A stretch of 58,004 bases of DNA from Dehalococcoidia bacterium. Lineage in GTDB: Bacteria > Chloroflexota > Dehalococcoidia > Lucifugimonadales > UBA3495. The notes below the pieces were generated by a model, which did not search any database, had not been told where the DNA came from, and worked only from the letters and a program-made list of their open reading frames with translations. A program made the position numbers and the translations under genes. The stretch lies in NCBI GenBank assembly GCA_021295965.1, contig JAGWBI010000017.1:589-58592 (forward strand), in the 5' to 3' direction. Below, piece by piece: positions 25,359 through 34,386 of the stretch. Position 1 is the first letter of the stretch; each line of letters opens with the position of its first letter.

Positions 25359-25934
25359 TCAAAATTGGACGAAGGTAGTTCCATACAAAGGCTCGGTCAT
25401 GCCGTAGGAATCCTTGTACAGTTGGTGGCCCGCCAGCACTGGAACGGCGATGCCTGTTTTCTCCGGTGGCCCGAGGTGTCGAAGCAACGTTTCCAAAGCC
25501 CTAGACTGGGACCGCACCCTTTTCACGTGGGCCTTGCGAATGGTGAAATTCGCTTCAACACGTACATAGACGGGAATGCCATCGGAAGCGCGATACCCAC
25601 GGAAACGGGCGCTACCGCCCATGAGATCGACAGCCGTACTGTCGCTGATAACCCCGAGGTCAACGCCCTCATTGACGAGGCGTGAGTTTTCAAAGTACCC
25701 AAGAGGTTCTATATCGCTCAAACCCAGTACCGCGGCGAACAGCTCTGAACGGCGCTCGCAAAGCGCTTGGATACCGTCATATTTCACATGGTCAGCATCC
25801 ATCAACTTCCCAAACAGCGGGTCGTAGATGATCCCTCGATTATCCAAGGCCGCTCGCAGTTCGGCAAAGGTCGTTGGTTTGGTCGTAATGTCAGACAATG
25901 ACGTGGCTATCATGGCAGTTATGGTCCTCTTCAT
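25359..25934 (-). CDS. Hypothetical protein of a restriction-modification operon
   Basis: A 191-residue protein of unknown function that follows the endonuclease gene by three bases, so it belongs to the same transcript. The protein opens ITAMIATSLSDITTKPTTFA and includes YDPLFGKLMDADHVKYDG and a region VDLGVISDSTAVDLMGG with several acidic residues. An internal ATG at 25913 has AGAGG at a better distance than the first ATG and may be the true start. It might be an inhibitor, a specificity helper or a second nuclease; nothing visible decides. Base composition looks lower in GC than the surrounding core genes. Confidence 0.55.
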   Translation of the reverse strand: MKRTITAMIATSLSDITTKPTTFAELRAALDNRGIIYDPLFGKLMDADHVKYDGIQALCERRSELFAAVLGLSDIEPLGYFENSRLVNEGVDLGVISDSTAVDLMGGSARFRGYRASDGIPVYVRVEANFTIRKAHVKRVRSQSRALETLLRHLGPPEKTGIAVPVLAGHQLYKDSYGMTEPLYGTTFVQF

Positions 25935-25937
25935 GAA

Positions 25938-26501
25938 TCACACTTTGCGGGTCAGGATCTCGAGGTTTGCGAATCCTGCACTCAGCGATCCACCGTAGGG
26001 ACGAATCCAGTCCGGTGGGTTCATTGGATTCACTCCATTGATCCACAGGGTATCGCTACCTCTGCTCCCACCGTGTTGAGGAGAAATTAGTCCTTCGTCT
26101 CGCAATGCCATTATGTCGTCTTTCGGTATTACCCAACAGTGAGCATCAAACGGACTAATACCCAAACACACCACGATATTGTAGTTCTGGTCACGAATCT
26201 GCTGGAATGTGTAAGCACTGCCCTTCCATAAAGTGGAGCCCTTAATTTCCGCCCGCAATCCGGCAATGATGCGGTCAGCATCGCTGTCGGGCGACTTGGC
26301 AACGTGCAATCCTCTCGCAGCACACCATTCGGATACGAGCTCCTCGAAAGCGACGCCCTTTCGCCTGGACGCCAATCCTCCTTTGAGCCATTGAAAAGGG
26401 CTGCCGTCCCATATATTGACGTCATCAATGTACCGATGTTCAAGTCGGTTGGCGATTTCGACAAGCCGCATCACTTCGGGGTCCTGTATTCTCGCTGTCA
26501 T
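25938..26501 (-). CDS. Putative type II restriction endonuclease
   Basis: A 187-residue protein from ATG at 26501 with AGGAGA upstream. The segment DADRIIAGLRAEIKGSTLW carries a D-x(n)-ExK arrangement (Asp, then E-I-K) of the PD-(D/E)XK nuclease fold, and GVAFEELVSEWCAARGLHVA resembles the helix before it. It begins eight bases after the beta-class DNA methyltransferase, the usual M-then-R order. The recognition sequence cannot be predicted. The longer frame to 26582 overlaps the methyltransferase and is rejected. Confidence 0.7.
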   Translation of the reverse strand: MTARIQDPEVMRLVEIANRLEHRYIDDVNIWDGSPFQWLKGGLASRRKGVAFEELVSEWCAARGLHVAKSPDSDADRIIAGLRAEIKGSTLWKGSAYTFQQIRDQNYNIVVCLGISPFDAHCWVIPKDDIMALRDEGLISPQHGGSRGSDTLWINGVNPMNPPDWIRPYGGSLSAGFANLEILTRKV

Positions 26502-26508
26502 ATGTCTC

Positions 26509-27381
26509 CTATAGCAGCCGTGGCTCCGTTTCCGGTTCATCTGCTCGGTCGGTAACGTCGACTCCACGAACGACGATGCCATAATGCGCCAGCCGATGGC
26601 ACATCACCCGCACCGCCTCCGGGTTGTTGTCAATCAGAGTAAACTCCCGTTCCTCCCGATGCGCCGCCTCTCCTAACGTGCCGCTGCCGGCGAAGAAGTC
26701 CAGCAGTCGGTCCCCCGGGTTGGAGTGGACGCGGACGATGCGGTTGGTAATGGCCAGGGGTTTCTGCGTGGAGTAGCCGGTCTTTTCCTTGCCCGTCACT
26801 ATGGTGTGCCACCAAACGTCGGTGGGAGTTTTGCCCCGGGCGGCCTTCTCCGGGCCGACCAGGCCAGGAGCCATGTAGGGGATGCGGTCGATGGCATCGT
26901 AGTTGTAGGTGTAGTTATTGGGGTCTTTGGCGTACCAGAGGATGTTGTCGTGCTTGGCCGGCCAGCGGGTTTTCGGCCGGCCGCCGTAGTCGTAGGCCCA
27001 GATGATCTCGTTGATGAAGGACTCCCGGCCAAAGATTTCGTCCAGCATCACCTTGCAGTAGTGAACTTCCCGGTAGTCAACGTGGAAAAACAGGCTGCCG
27101 TGGTCGTCCAGGACTCGGTATGCCTCCTCCATGCGTGGACGCAGGAAACCGATGTAGTCGTCAAAAATATCAGCGTATTCGCTGGTGCCCACCACGTCGG
27201 TTCGGTAGCGCCGGCCTTGAAAACCGGTGCGGTCGCCATCGGGGTCCGGCGTTACCTTGATTCGCGTACGGGACTGGGCCTTGCCGGTATTGAAAGGCGG
27301 GTCAACGTATATCAGCTGGAACGCGCCGTCGGGCAGCGTGCGCAGGACATACAGATTGTCGCCGAGTATAATTTCGCCCAT
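26509..27381 (-). CDS. Beta-class DNA (N6-adenine or N4-cytosine) methyltransferase
   Basis: Site-specific DNA methyltransferase of 290 residues. Motif IV VDPPFNTG is N-terminal and motif I LDFFAGSGTLGEAA C-terminal, the order of the beta class; the central target recognition region lies around residues 120-215, including KHDNILWYAKDPNNY. It begins MGEIILGDNLYVLRTL. With the following nuclease it forms a type II restriction-modification operon on the minus strand. DPPF fits adenine methylation better than cytosine but does not settle it. Confidence 0.88.
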   Translation of the reverse strand: MGEIILGDNLYVLRTLPDGAFQLIYVDPPFNTGKAQSRTRIKVTPDPDGDRTGFQGRRYRTDVVGTSEYADIFDDYIGFLRPRMEEAYRVLDDHGSLFFHVDYREVHYCKVMLDEIFGRESFINEIIWAYDYGGRPKTRWPAKHDNILWYAKDPNNYTYNYDAIDRIPYMAPGLVGPEKAARGKTPTDVWWHTIVTGKEKTGYSTQKPLAITNRIVRVHSNPGDRLLDFFAGSGTLGEAAHREEREFTLIDNNPEAVRVMCHRLAHYGIVVRGVDVTDRADEPETEPRLL

Positions 27382-27446
27382 ATTGGCTCTCCAAAATCCA
27401 GCCGCATTATCCGGCCCGCCGGCGCGAGCGTCAAACCGGCCATCAG

Positions 27447-28682
27447 GTGACGAACATGACCCAGAATGACTCGAACCACGACAGTCATCCCGCCGGCCCG
27501 CTGGCTGGCATTAAAGTTCTCGACCTTACGCAGATCATGGCCGGGCCGATGTGCACCATGCTGCTGGCCGACATGGGCGCCGACGTCATCAAGATTGAGC
27601 GGCCCGGTACCGGGGACGATACGCGACGCATGGGTTCCCGCCTGACCGGTGATATCTCCGGCGGTTTCCTGGCCCTCAACCGCAACAAGCGGAGCATCGC
27701 TCTGGACCTGCGCTCCGACGACGGCAAGGCGGTGTTCCGGCGCATGGCCGAGACCGCCGACATCGTGGTGGAGAACTTCCGGCCCGGCGTGATGGACCGG
27801 CTGGGTTTGGGCTACGATGCTCTGGCCCAAATCAATCCCCGTCTCATCTACGCCAGCATCTCGGGCTTCGGCGGCACCGGGCCCTATCGCAACCGGGGCG
27901 GCTTCGACCTGGTGGCCCAGGGAATGAGCGGCCTGATGTCCATTACCGGCTTTCCCGGCGGGCCGCCGGCCAAGGTGGGCGTGCCCATCACCGACATCGG
28001 AGCCGGTAGCTTCACCGCCTTCGGCATCCTGGCGGCCTACATCCATGCCCAAAAGACCGGCCAGGGACAGCAGGTGGACGGCTCGCTGCTGGAGGCCGGT
28101 ATCGCCTTCACGGTTTGGGAATCCTCCGAATATTTCGCCAACGGGGAGATACCGGGCCCACTGGGTTCGGCGCACCGGGTGAACGCCCCCTACCAGGCGC
28201 TGCGCACCAGCGACGGCTACATCAACATCGGCGCCGCCTCGCAGCCGACCTGGGAGCAATTCTGCCGCGCCATCGGCCAGGAGGCGCTGATTGGGGATCC
28301 GCGCTATCTGGAACCCAACGACAGAAAGGCCAAGGAGACGGAGTTAGCGGAGTTGCTGGAAGGGATCCTGGCCGAGCACACCACGGACTATTGGATGGAG
28401 CAACTGGCAGCGGCTGGCGTCGTAGCCGGGCCAATCTACGATATGGAGCAGGTGTACTCCGACGAACAGGTGCTGGCCCGTGAGATGAAGGTAACGCTGC
28501 AAGACGACGAACTGGGCGAGCTGCAAAACATCGGCGTGCCCGTAAAACTATCGGAGACTCCAGGCAGCATACGGAGCCGCGGCCCGGCGCTGGGACAGCA
28601 CAGCCGGGAGATACTGCTGGAGCATGGATACACAGAAGCGGAGGCAACGGCATTGGTTGCGGCAGGAGTGGTAACAGAATAG
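27447..28682 (+). CDS. CaiB/BaiF family CoA transferase
   Basis: Type III CoA transferase, 411 residues, moving CoA between carboxylic acids through an aspartyl-CoA intermediate. The expected nucleophile, Asp154, is present in GGFDLVAQGMSG. Other family blocks: VLDLTQIMAGPMC, LLADMGADVIKIERPG, LALNRNKRSIALDL and VENFRPGVMDRLGLGY. The start is GTG at 27447, with an alternative ATG at 27456. It lies divergently from the DNA methyltransferase, 65 bases away. Of the three CaiB/BaiF homologues in the window this is the only one with an obvious catalytic Asp. Confidence 0.92.
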   Translation: MTNMTQNDSNHDSHPAGPLAGIKVLDLTQIMAGPMCTMLLADMGADVIKIERPGTGDDTRRMGSRLTGDISGGFLALNRNKRSIALDLRSDDGKAVFRRMAETADIVVENFRPGVMDRLGLGYDALAQINPRLIYASISGFGGTGPYRNRGGFDLVAQGMSGLMSITGFPGGPPAKVGVPITDIGAGSFTAFGILAAYIHAQKTGQGQQVDGSLLEAGIAFTVWESSEYFANGEIPGPLGSAHRVNAPYQALRTSDGYINIGAASQPTWEQFCRAIGQEALIGDPRYLEPNDRKAKETELAELLEGILAEHTTDYWMEQLAAAGVVAGPIYDMEQVYSDEQVLAREMKVTLQDDELGELQNIGVPVKLSETPGSIRSRGPALGQHSREILLEHGYTEAEATALVAAGVVTE

Positions 28683-28743
28683 GCAACTGGGCACGCGGGA
28701 TGTTATTATTGGTTGAGAAGCACGTTGGCACAAACGGTATCTC

Positions 28744-29187
28744 ATGGTCAATAACATTATGCGGGGAACTTTCAGAATACTCATACTTGCAGTGTTTCTG
28801 GCGGTCGTAGCAACAATATTGAGCGGCGGATTCGCAGTGGCGATCCTAACTACGTTGCAATTGTTCAAAGGACTATCCGTTCAACCCGGAGCTGACACAT
28901 CAATAACGATAATCGCAATGATGCTTTTTCCGATGCTCGCTTTGGCTCCACTTATCGAATGGTGGTTCAAGCTATGGAGCAGCATCGACCAAACAGTCAG
29001 TGGGGGAAATCGAAATGTGGCGCATATTGGGGAGCCGTCCGTTCTTCTTCGTGATGGCGTACGTAATCGCGATTGCGGTCATTGTCAGCCTTGGCTGGTC
29101 ATTGGGCTGGTGGGACTTGCTGTTTTAGTCGTAATGCGCCGGAAATTTGCCCCAATTAGTAGGGGAAATGTAGAACGAAATAACTAA
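28744..29187 (+). CDS. Hypothetical small membrane protein, possibly frameshifted
   Basis: The first 85 codons give two good hydrophobic segments (ILILAVFLAVVATILSGGF and IIAMMLFPMLALAPLIEWW). After about residue 90 the composition changes and becomes poor. In the +1 frame, an ATG at 29015 with GGGGGA upstream encodes MWRILGSRPFFFVMAYVIAI and a further hydrophobic stretch, stopping at 29128. Either these are two small membrane proteins or one was frameshifted near 29000. No clear ribosome site precedes 28744 and base composition is lower in GC than neighbours. No family recognised. Confidence 0.4.
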   Translation: MVNNIMRGTFRILILAVFLAVVATILSGGFAVAILTTLQLFKGLSVQPGADTSITIIAMMLFPMLALAPLIEWWFKLWSSIDQTVSGGNRNVAHIGEPSVLLRDGVRNRDCGHCQPWLVIGLVGLAVLVVMRRKFAPISRGNVERNN

Positions 29188-29294
29188 CCTAGGTGGACCG
29201 ATGGGTCTCGTTGCTGCGTCTGCCGCCCCGAAAGTGGCCCAGGGAGTTGCATCCGGCGCCCGTTGGGGTTTATGGCGCTCGTCTTTGAGGTTGT

Positions 29295-30698
29295 TTAGTC
29301 ATCCCCTCCGGCCGGGCTGGCCGCAGCGACCGGGCGGGCCGTGCCCCGGAAGTAGATGTCGCGCCAGAAGCCGCTGGCGATCACGGTACCCAGCACCACC
29401 AGGGTGAACGCCGCTCCCGCCACGGCCATCACGTTGCCCGCCGACCAGAAGTCCGCCAGGCGCCCGTACAGCAGGTTGGCGAAGGCCATGCTCCCGCCGA
29501 TGTGCATGGAATAGGCCGACGAGACCCGGCCCCGTATCTCGTCCGGCACCACCGACTGAATTATGTTGTGGGTGATGGTCATGAAGCCGGAGGTGCCCAG
29601 GCCCATCATCACCGCCGCGATCACCGAAATGCCAGTCTGGGACGACAACCCCATCCCAATGGGCGTAAGACTGCTGGTGAAACCCAGCAGCAGGAATATC
29701 CTGCCTCGCGTCAGGTGGTTGACGATGCCCCCCACGAACAGCGACGAGAACAGGGAGCCAATGCCCAGGGCGGCCATCAGGGCGTAAACATCGTTCTCAT
29801 TGAACGTGATGCCGTCCGGCGATAGTTTCTCCAATGCCAGCGGCGGCAGCATGGACTCGAAGGACATCACCAGCACGCAGTGGGCCAACGCGATCATCAG
29901 GATGCCGAAGACCAGCGGCGTGCTGTAGATATAGGAAAACCCGGCGGCGGCGTTGGCCCAGAAACTGCGGCGACGGTCGATGACGCCCGTGGACACCATC
30001 CGGATGTTCAGCGCGGACGCCAGGGCTACCAGGTAGAACGCGGCGCACGCCCAGAACACGATGGCTGAGGATCCCAGGGTGAGCGCCAGATTCTGCAGGG
30101 AGAAGGAGAACCCGCCGCCCCCGAAGATGGCGCTGCTGCCCACCGTGACCGAGATCGCCAGCAGGATGGCCGGCCCCACGGCCCGGGAGCCCTGCTGCAT
30201 CGCCTGGTTCAGGGCAACGGCGTTGGGCAGACGCTCCCGGTCCACCAGGTTCGGCGTCAGCGACTGGGCAGCGGTCATCTGCGTGGAGCGCAGCGTGCCG
30301 TTTATCACCGCCAGCAGGACCACGTACCACGGGTTGCTGACGCCGGTCATCACCAGCAGGGCCATGACCGACGCCTGGGCAATCTGGAGTATGTACACCC
30401 GCTGCAACAGGGTTTTGCGGGTCATCTTGTCGGCCAGATAGCCGATGAAGGGGGTGGCGAAGAAACGCGGCGACATGGCCGCGAAGGTGATCAGTCCGAC
30501 CCACAATCCCTGGGTGCCCTGCAGCTCGGGGATGCTGTACACCCACGCGCCCCGCGCGACGATCAGCGCCCACGCGCCGCTGCTGCTGCACAGGGTAGAG
30601 AAGGCGAGGAAGCGGAAATCTCGAAACACCAGCGCCGCAAGGAACCGCTCCGCTCTCTGCGCGAAAAAGTTGCGTTGCGGCGCCGGGGTTGTGGTCAT
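29295..30698 (-). CDS. MFS transporter
   Basis: A 467-residue multi-pass transporter of the MFS_3/enterobactin-exporter-like group. About twelve hydrophobic segments are visible, with the cytoplasmic loop between helices 2 and 3 reading GYLADKMTRKTLLQ, a classic MFS motif A variant. VNGTLRSTQMTAAQSLTPNL and a repeated second-half counterpart GGIVNHLTRGRIFL are also typical. AGGAAA precedes the start. The substrate is unknown; efflux of small organic compounds is likely. The neighbour downstream on the right is a decayed insertion element. Confidence 0.9.
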   Translation of the reverse strand: MTTTPAPQRNFFAQRAERFLAALVFRDFRFLAFSTLCSSSGAWALIVARGAWVYSIPELQGTQGLWVGLITFAAMSPRFFATPFIGYLADKMTRKTLLQRVYILQIAQASVMALLVMTGVSNPWYVVLLAVINGTLRSTQMTAAQSLTPNLVDRERLPNAVALNQAMQQGSRAVGPAILLAISVTVGSSAIFGGGGFSFSLQNLALTLGSSAIVFWACAAFYLVALASALNIRMVSTGVIDRRRSFWANAAAGFSYIYSTPLVFGILMIALAHCVLVMSFESMLPPLALEKLSPDGITFNENDVYALMAALGIGSLFSSLFVGGIVNHLTRGRIFLLLGFTSSLTPIGMGLSSQTGISVIAAVMMGLGTSGFMTITHNIIQSVVPDEIRGRVSSAYSMHIGGSMAFANLLYGRLADFWSAGNVMAVAGAAFTLVVLGTVIASGFWRDIYFRGTARPVAAASPAGGDD

Positions 30699-30787
30699 AT
30701 CGAGTTTCCTGTTGCGGCGGTTGGGGCGACAGTCATTGGCGCATTGTAACCCAATTCTTCAACGGGTTGAGGACGGCAGCCGCACCT

Positions 30788-31620
30788 GTAACCGTTCAGA
30801 CTTGAGGGGAAGTGAGCAGTTGACGGCAGGCATTGAGTGTGTTGAGGTTTTGGGTGGGCCGAACGCCGAATAGGGAAGCCGGGGTCATTTGGCTGTCAGT
30901 GCCTTGCTCGGAGCGGGTACCGCCGCTGATCTGGGGACTGACGACCAGATGGCGCAGGTTGCGTTCGGCGGTCCGCCTCAGGCGGATTGTCCGGTGGCAC
31001 ATCCGGATGCGCGACGAAGACGAAGAGCTCCTTGATGTGGCGTTGAATGCGTCGGCACAGCTTGGCCTGGGCTGCCGACGGGTCGTCGCGGAAGGGTTGG
31101 CAGATGCTCAGCAGCAGCCGTTCCCGATCCGGTTGGGCGGCGCGCCGTCGCGTTGGCTGCTGCTGACGGGTAAATAGCCGTGGCCCGGCGATAGATGTTT
31201 TCGACTGCGCCAGACCACCGAGTTAGCGAGGCCTCAGCCGCGTAGGGGGCCTGTCCGCCTCAGGCGGCTGGCTGCCCCACAGCAGAGCCTGCTCCGGGCT
31301 TGAACAGGGGTGAGCCCAGCAGCGTTGCATAGGACCGTCGTAATGGTGCTAGGCGGAGTAGAAATCGCACACCAGCACGCCAGGGGCGCTGCCCAGTACC
31401 TCGTCCACCGACCTTCCAACTGGGTGATCCGTTTCTCCAACCGTTCGATGATGGCCGGTTGCTGGACGATACTGCCAATGAGGACATCCCGGTCGGCAAT
31501 CTTGAGATCAATGCCGGTATTCGTTCCAGATTTACGACATAACCACTACCCACAACGCCGGCCATCCCCTGACCCCAGTTCGCCCAATGCACCTCACCAA
31601 CTCTGATCTGAACAGTTACT
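30788..31620 (-). mobile_element. Decayed IS66-family insertion element remnant
   Basis: About 830 bases bounded by imperfect inverted ends, GTAACCGTTCAGAC at 30788 and ATCTGAACAGTTAC at 31607. Minus-strand fragments match IS66 TnpC in the right order but in different frames: an N-terminal coiled coil (RLEKRITQLEG), the first catalytic Asp region GVLVCDFYSA with a TAG where Tyr is expected, then QRCWAH, then LCRRIQRHIKELFVFVA, a frameshift, and the C-terminal AERNLRHLVV..ISGGTRSEQG ending at 30796. It is far too short and broken to be active. Target duplications are not clearly preserved. Confidence 0.8.
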
Positions 31621-31694
31621 GGAACGCACCTCTCACGCGTATCCACTTTCCTTCATCTGTCATAGAACTTACGCAGTTGAATTACTTTATGCTA

Positions 31695-31720
31695 GTCATT
31701 CCCGCTTTCGTGGGAATGAC
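31695..31720. repeat. Hairpin repeat, family C
   Basis: GTCATTCCCGC-TTTC-GTGGGAATGAC, a 26-base near-perfect inverted repeat matching the copy at 19678. It lies between the IS66 remnant and the heme-operon regulator, within a stretch bracketed by two copies of GGAACGCACCT at 31622 and 31759. The rest of 31621-31853 holds no gene I can support. Confidence 0.7.
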
Positions 31721-31853
31721 GGATATGTGGATCCCAAAATGCGATTGCCCTGTACCGGAACGCACCTGCGTTGACCTGTCGGTACTGCTGTGATAGGATT
31801 TCCGCGCCAAACCTTTGCGTTTTGGCGCTTTCTACAGGTTTCTACAGATTTCA

Positions 31854-32501
31854 GTGGCAACGAGTACCGAAAATCCGGCCCGTTGGATGTCCCTCGGCGA
31901 GGTCTGCCGAGCCCTGGAGGTCAACGAAGCGACCCTGAGGCAGTGGGCCGACCGGGGCCGGCTTCCTGTGTATCGCACTCCGGGCGGACACCGACGGTTC
32001 CTGCGCGAGGACGTTGAAACGCTCATGAGCGCCAACGGAGGCTCTCCCGCTGCTGAATCCGACCCCGAAGACCTGGCGCTGCAACGCATCCGCCGCAAAT
32101 TGACCCAGACCGACCTCTCCGAGCAGCCGTGGATGCAAAGCTTCCAGGCCGAGGGGCGGGACCGGATGCGCCTGTTCGGACGGCGGCTGTTGTCCCTGCT
32201 ACTGCGGGACGGACTGCAAGGACGCAGCCGACGCCGGGGCGAAACCCTGTCGGAAACGCATATGCTTGGCAACGAGTACGGCTCGGAGATGGCCGTCCGG
32301 GGCGTTCCCCTGACCGACAGCGTGCAGGCGTTTCTCTTCTTCCGGCAGGCGGTGGTTGAGGCCGTGCAGCCGGAACGGTTGCGGCAAGTGGTGGAGATTT
32401 CCGACGGCGTGCTGGTCGGCCTGGTTGACGCTTACAACAGCCGCCTGGCGGCGATTAACAACGACACAAACGCGGATTCGGAACCAAAACCGGCTGCGTA
32501 G
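31854..32501 (+). CDS. MerR-like HTH regulator with RsbRD-like helical domain
   Basis: A 215-residue protein. Residues about 12-60 form an excisionase/MerR-type winged helix: MSLGEVCRALEVNEATLRQW then PVYRTPGGHRRFLRED. The C-terminal 140 residues are helical and resemble the RsbR/RsbRD N-terminal sensor fold (LGNEYGSEMAVRGVPLTDS, AFLFFRQAVVEAV). I chose GTG at 31854; the internal ATG at 31887 is an alternative. It directly precedes the siroheme decarboxylase and the heme genes in the same direction, so it may control them, possibly sensing a tetrapyrrole. TTTCTACAG occurs twice, ten bases apart, just upstream of the start and could be an operator. Confidence 0.68.
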   Translation: MATSTENPARWMSLGEVCRALEVNEATLRQWADRGRLPVYRTPGGHRRFLREDVETLMSANGGSPAAESDPEDLALQRIRRKLTQTDLSEQPWMQSFQAEGRDRMRLFGRRLLSLLLRDGLQGRSRRRGETLSETHMLGNEYGSEMAVRGVPLTDSVQAFLFFRQAVVEAVQPERLRQVVEISDGVLVGLVDAYNSRLAAINNDTNADSEPKPAA

Positions 32502-32515
32502 AATGGTGGCGTGAA

Positions 32516-33622
32516 ATGACTACGGAAAGCATGGACATTACCGACCGCAAGCTGCTGAACATCGTTCAGAGCAATTTCCCGGTGGCGGAAGAACCTTACC
32601 GGGCCATTGCCGACGATTTGGGCATCAGCGAAACCGAAACGCTGGACCGGCTTGCCGAACTGAAACGCCAGAACGTGGTGCGCCAGATCAGCGCCATCTT
32701 CGACACCCGCCGCCTGGGGTACAAGACCACCCTGGTAGCCTTCGCCTATGGCGACGACGACCTGCATCCCGGCGCCATTTTCATCAACCGCCATCCCGGC
32801 GTCAGCCACAACTACGCCCGCGAAGGTTCCTACTACAACCTCTGGTTCACCCTGGCGGTGCCGCCCGACGGAGACCTTGCGGAAACGGTGCAGTGGATGG
32901 CGGAGAAGACCAATGCCATCGAGTTCCGCATCATGCCCACCATCCGCTTCTTCAAGATCGGCGTGAACTTCGACATGGTCAACCGCCGCAGCGACGCCTA
33001 CAATTACAATCCCGACGCCGGCCAGCCCAATGGCAGCGGCAGTAGCAATGGCCAGAGCCGCGTTCCCGCCAGCGACTGGAACCAGGCCCAGGAAATCACC
33101 GAATGGGACAAGGACGTGATCCGACAGGCTCAAGAGGATCTGCCGCTGGTGTCCCGTCCCTTCGACCCCATGGCGGAGCGGCTCGGCCTGACGGTGCCGG
33201 AGCTGTTCGCGCAGTTGGCGGAGTACCAGGAGCGCAAGCTGATGCGCCGCTACAGCGCGGTTCTATATCATCGTCGCTCCGGTTTCCGAGCCAACGCGAT
33301 GATCGTCTGGAAGGTTCCGCCGGAACGTTCCGAGGAAGTCGGGATGATCATGGCCGAACATTCGGCGGTGACGCACTGTTACGAGCGGCCCACCTTCCCC
33401 GACTGGGAATACAGCCACTTCACCATGGTCCACGCGCCCACGCGGGACGAATGCGAGGAGATCGGCCGGGAAATCGCCAGTGCCACCGGCATCGCCGACA
33501 ACCTGCTCCTCTACAGCACCCGCGAGTACAAGAAGACCCGCGTTCGATACTTCGTCGAAGACTACGAGCGATTCTGGGACACTGCCGAGGAGGCGGAAGC
33601 AATGGCCGAGGCGCTGGTCTAG
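32516..33622 (+). CDS. ahbA-ahbB: Fused siroheme decarboxylase AhbA-AhbB
   Basis: Siroheme decarboxylase that removes two acetate carboxyls to give 12,18-didecarboxysiroheme. AhbA and AhbB are normally separate Lrp/AsnC-related proteins that form a heterodimer; here both are in one 368-residue chain. Copy 1 (about 1-165) starts ITDRKLLNIVQSNFPVAEEP and has VVRQISAIFDTRRLGYKT; copy 2 (about 195-355) has RPFDPMAERLGLTVPELFAQ, LMRRYSAVLYHRRSGFRAN and TVEDY-like ending elements. A Gly/Ser/Asn-rich linker joins them. The same family includes NirDLGH of heme d1 synthesis, so the product route beyond didecarboxysiroheme is inferred from context. Confidence 0.88.
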   Translation: MTTESMDITDRKLLNIVQSNFPVAEEPYRAIADDLGISETETLDRLAELKRQNVVRQISAIFDTRRLGYKTTLVAFAYGDDDLHPGAIFINRHPGVSHNYAREGSYYNLWFTLAVPPDGDLAETVQWMAEKTNAIEFRIMPTIRFFKIGVNFDMVNRRSDAYNYNPDAGQPNGSGSSNGQSRVPASDWNQAQEITEWDKDVIRQAQEDLPLVSRPFDPMAERLGLTVPELFAQLAEYQERKLMRRYSAVLYHRRSGFRANAMIVWKVPPERSEEVGMIMAEHSAVTHCYERPTFPDWEYSHFTMVHAPTRDECEEIGREIASATGIADNLLLYSTREYKKTRVRYFVEDYERFWDTAEEAEAMAEALV

Positions 33623-33624
33623 CC

Positions 33625-33656
33625 GACGAGATTGCCACGTTACGCTCGCAATGACC
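33625..33656. repeat. Fragment of MITE family B
   Basis: GACGAGATTGCCACGTTACG followed by CTCGCAATGAC matches the right end of the 23766-23868 element (GACGGGATTGCCACG..CTCGCAATGAC). It fills most of the 44-base gap between ahbAB and the precorrin-2 dehydrogenase gene. Confidence 0.65.
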
Positions 33657-33666
33657 ATAGAGAAAA

Positions 33667-34386
33667 ATGCCTGAGTACTACCCTGTATATCTCAACCTGG
33701 CCGGCAAACACTGCGTGATACTGGGTGGCGGTACCATCGCCCAGGGCAAACTCGCGGCCCTGCGCGACGCCGGCGCCAAAATCACCGTCATCAGCCCCCG
33801 GAGCACCGACGGCATCAAGCGGGCCGCCCAGCGAGGCCACGTCACCCTGCTCCAGCGAGAGTACGAGCCGGGTGATCTCGAGGGTGCGTTCATCGCGGTG
33901 GCCGCCACCAACGTGTGGCACGTTAACCGGCAGATTTATGAGGAAGCCGAGGAGCGTGGCGTGCTGCTCAACGTCGTCGATGATCCCGACCAGTGCACCT
34001 TCATCGCCCCGTCCATCGTGCGCCGCGACCCCATAACGCTGGCCATATCCACCGGCGGCGCCAGCCCGGCCTTGGCTCGCAAGATGCGCGAAACGCTGTC
34101 GGAAGCCCGCGTGCTCCGGTGGGCAGACTTGGCCGACGTGCTGGCCCAGGCCCGGAGGGTCATCAAGGAACAGCGCACCGTTATCGATCCGACCCGGTGG
34201 CAGTGCGTCATCACCGAAGACCTGTTGGAAATGGCCCGCGACGGTCGGAATGACGAGGCGGTGGAAACCGTTTTGTCCCAACTGTTGAACTCCGATCTTC
34301 CGGAGATGTGCCCTGATCTGGCGAACTGTAAGACCGGCGGGTGCGCCAAGCGGGCCGCGCTGCGGGCGGCGGAGGCGGTGAGTTGA
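33667..34386 (+). CDS. Precorrin-2 dehydrogenase / sirohydrochlorin ferrochelatase
   Basis: Met8p/CysG N-terminal-type enzyme that oxidises precorrin-2 with NAD+ and can insert iron to form siroheme. The NAD loop is VILGGGTIAQGKLAAL; the catalytic Asp is around residue 105 in NVVDDPDQCTFIAPS; STGGASPALARKMRETL is the dimer helix region. The final 30 residues contain CPDLANCKTGGC, a Cys cluster (CX6CX4C) that I do not know from Met8p and that may bind metal. The stop overlaps the next start (TTGA at 34383). It supplies siroheme to the AhbAB protein upstream. Confidence 0.9.
   Translation: MPEYYPVYLNLAGKHCVILGGGTIAQGKLAALRDAGAKITVISPRSTDGIKRAAQRGHVTLLQREYEPGDLEGAFIAVAATNVWHVNRQIYEEAEERGVLLNVVDDPDQCTFIAPSIVRRDPITLAISTGGASPALARKMRETLSEARVLRWADLADVLAQARRVIKEQRTVIDPTRWQCVITEDLLEMARDGRNDEAVETVLSQLLNSDLPEMCPDLANCKTGGCAKRAALRAAEAVS

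Noticed and set aside
24435..25685. Plus-strand reading frame of 416 codons opposite the radical SAM gene
   Set aside because: Antisense to the well-supported radical SAM protein and crossing into the next gene; no recognisable motifs.
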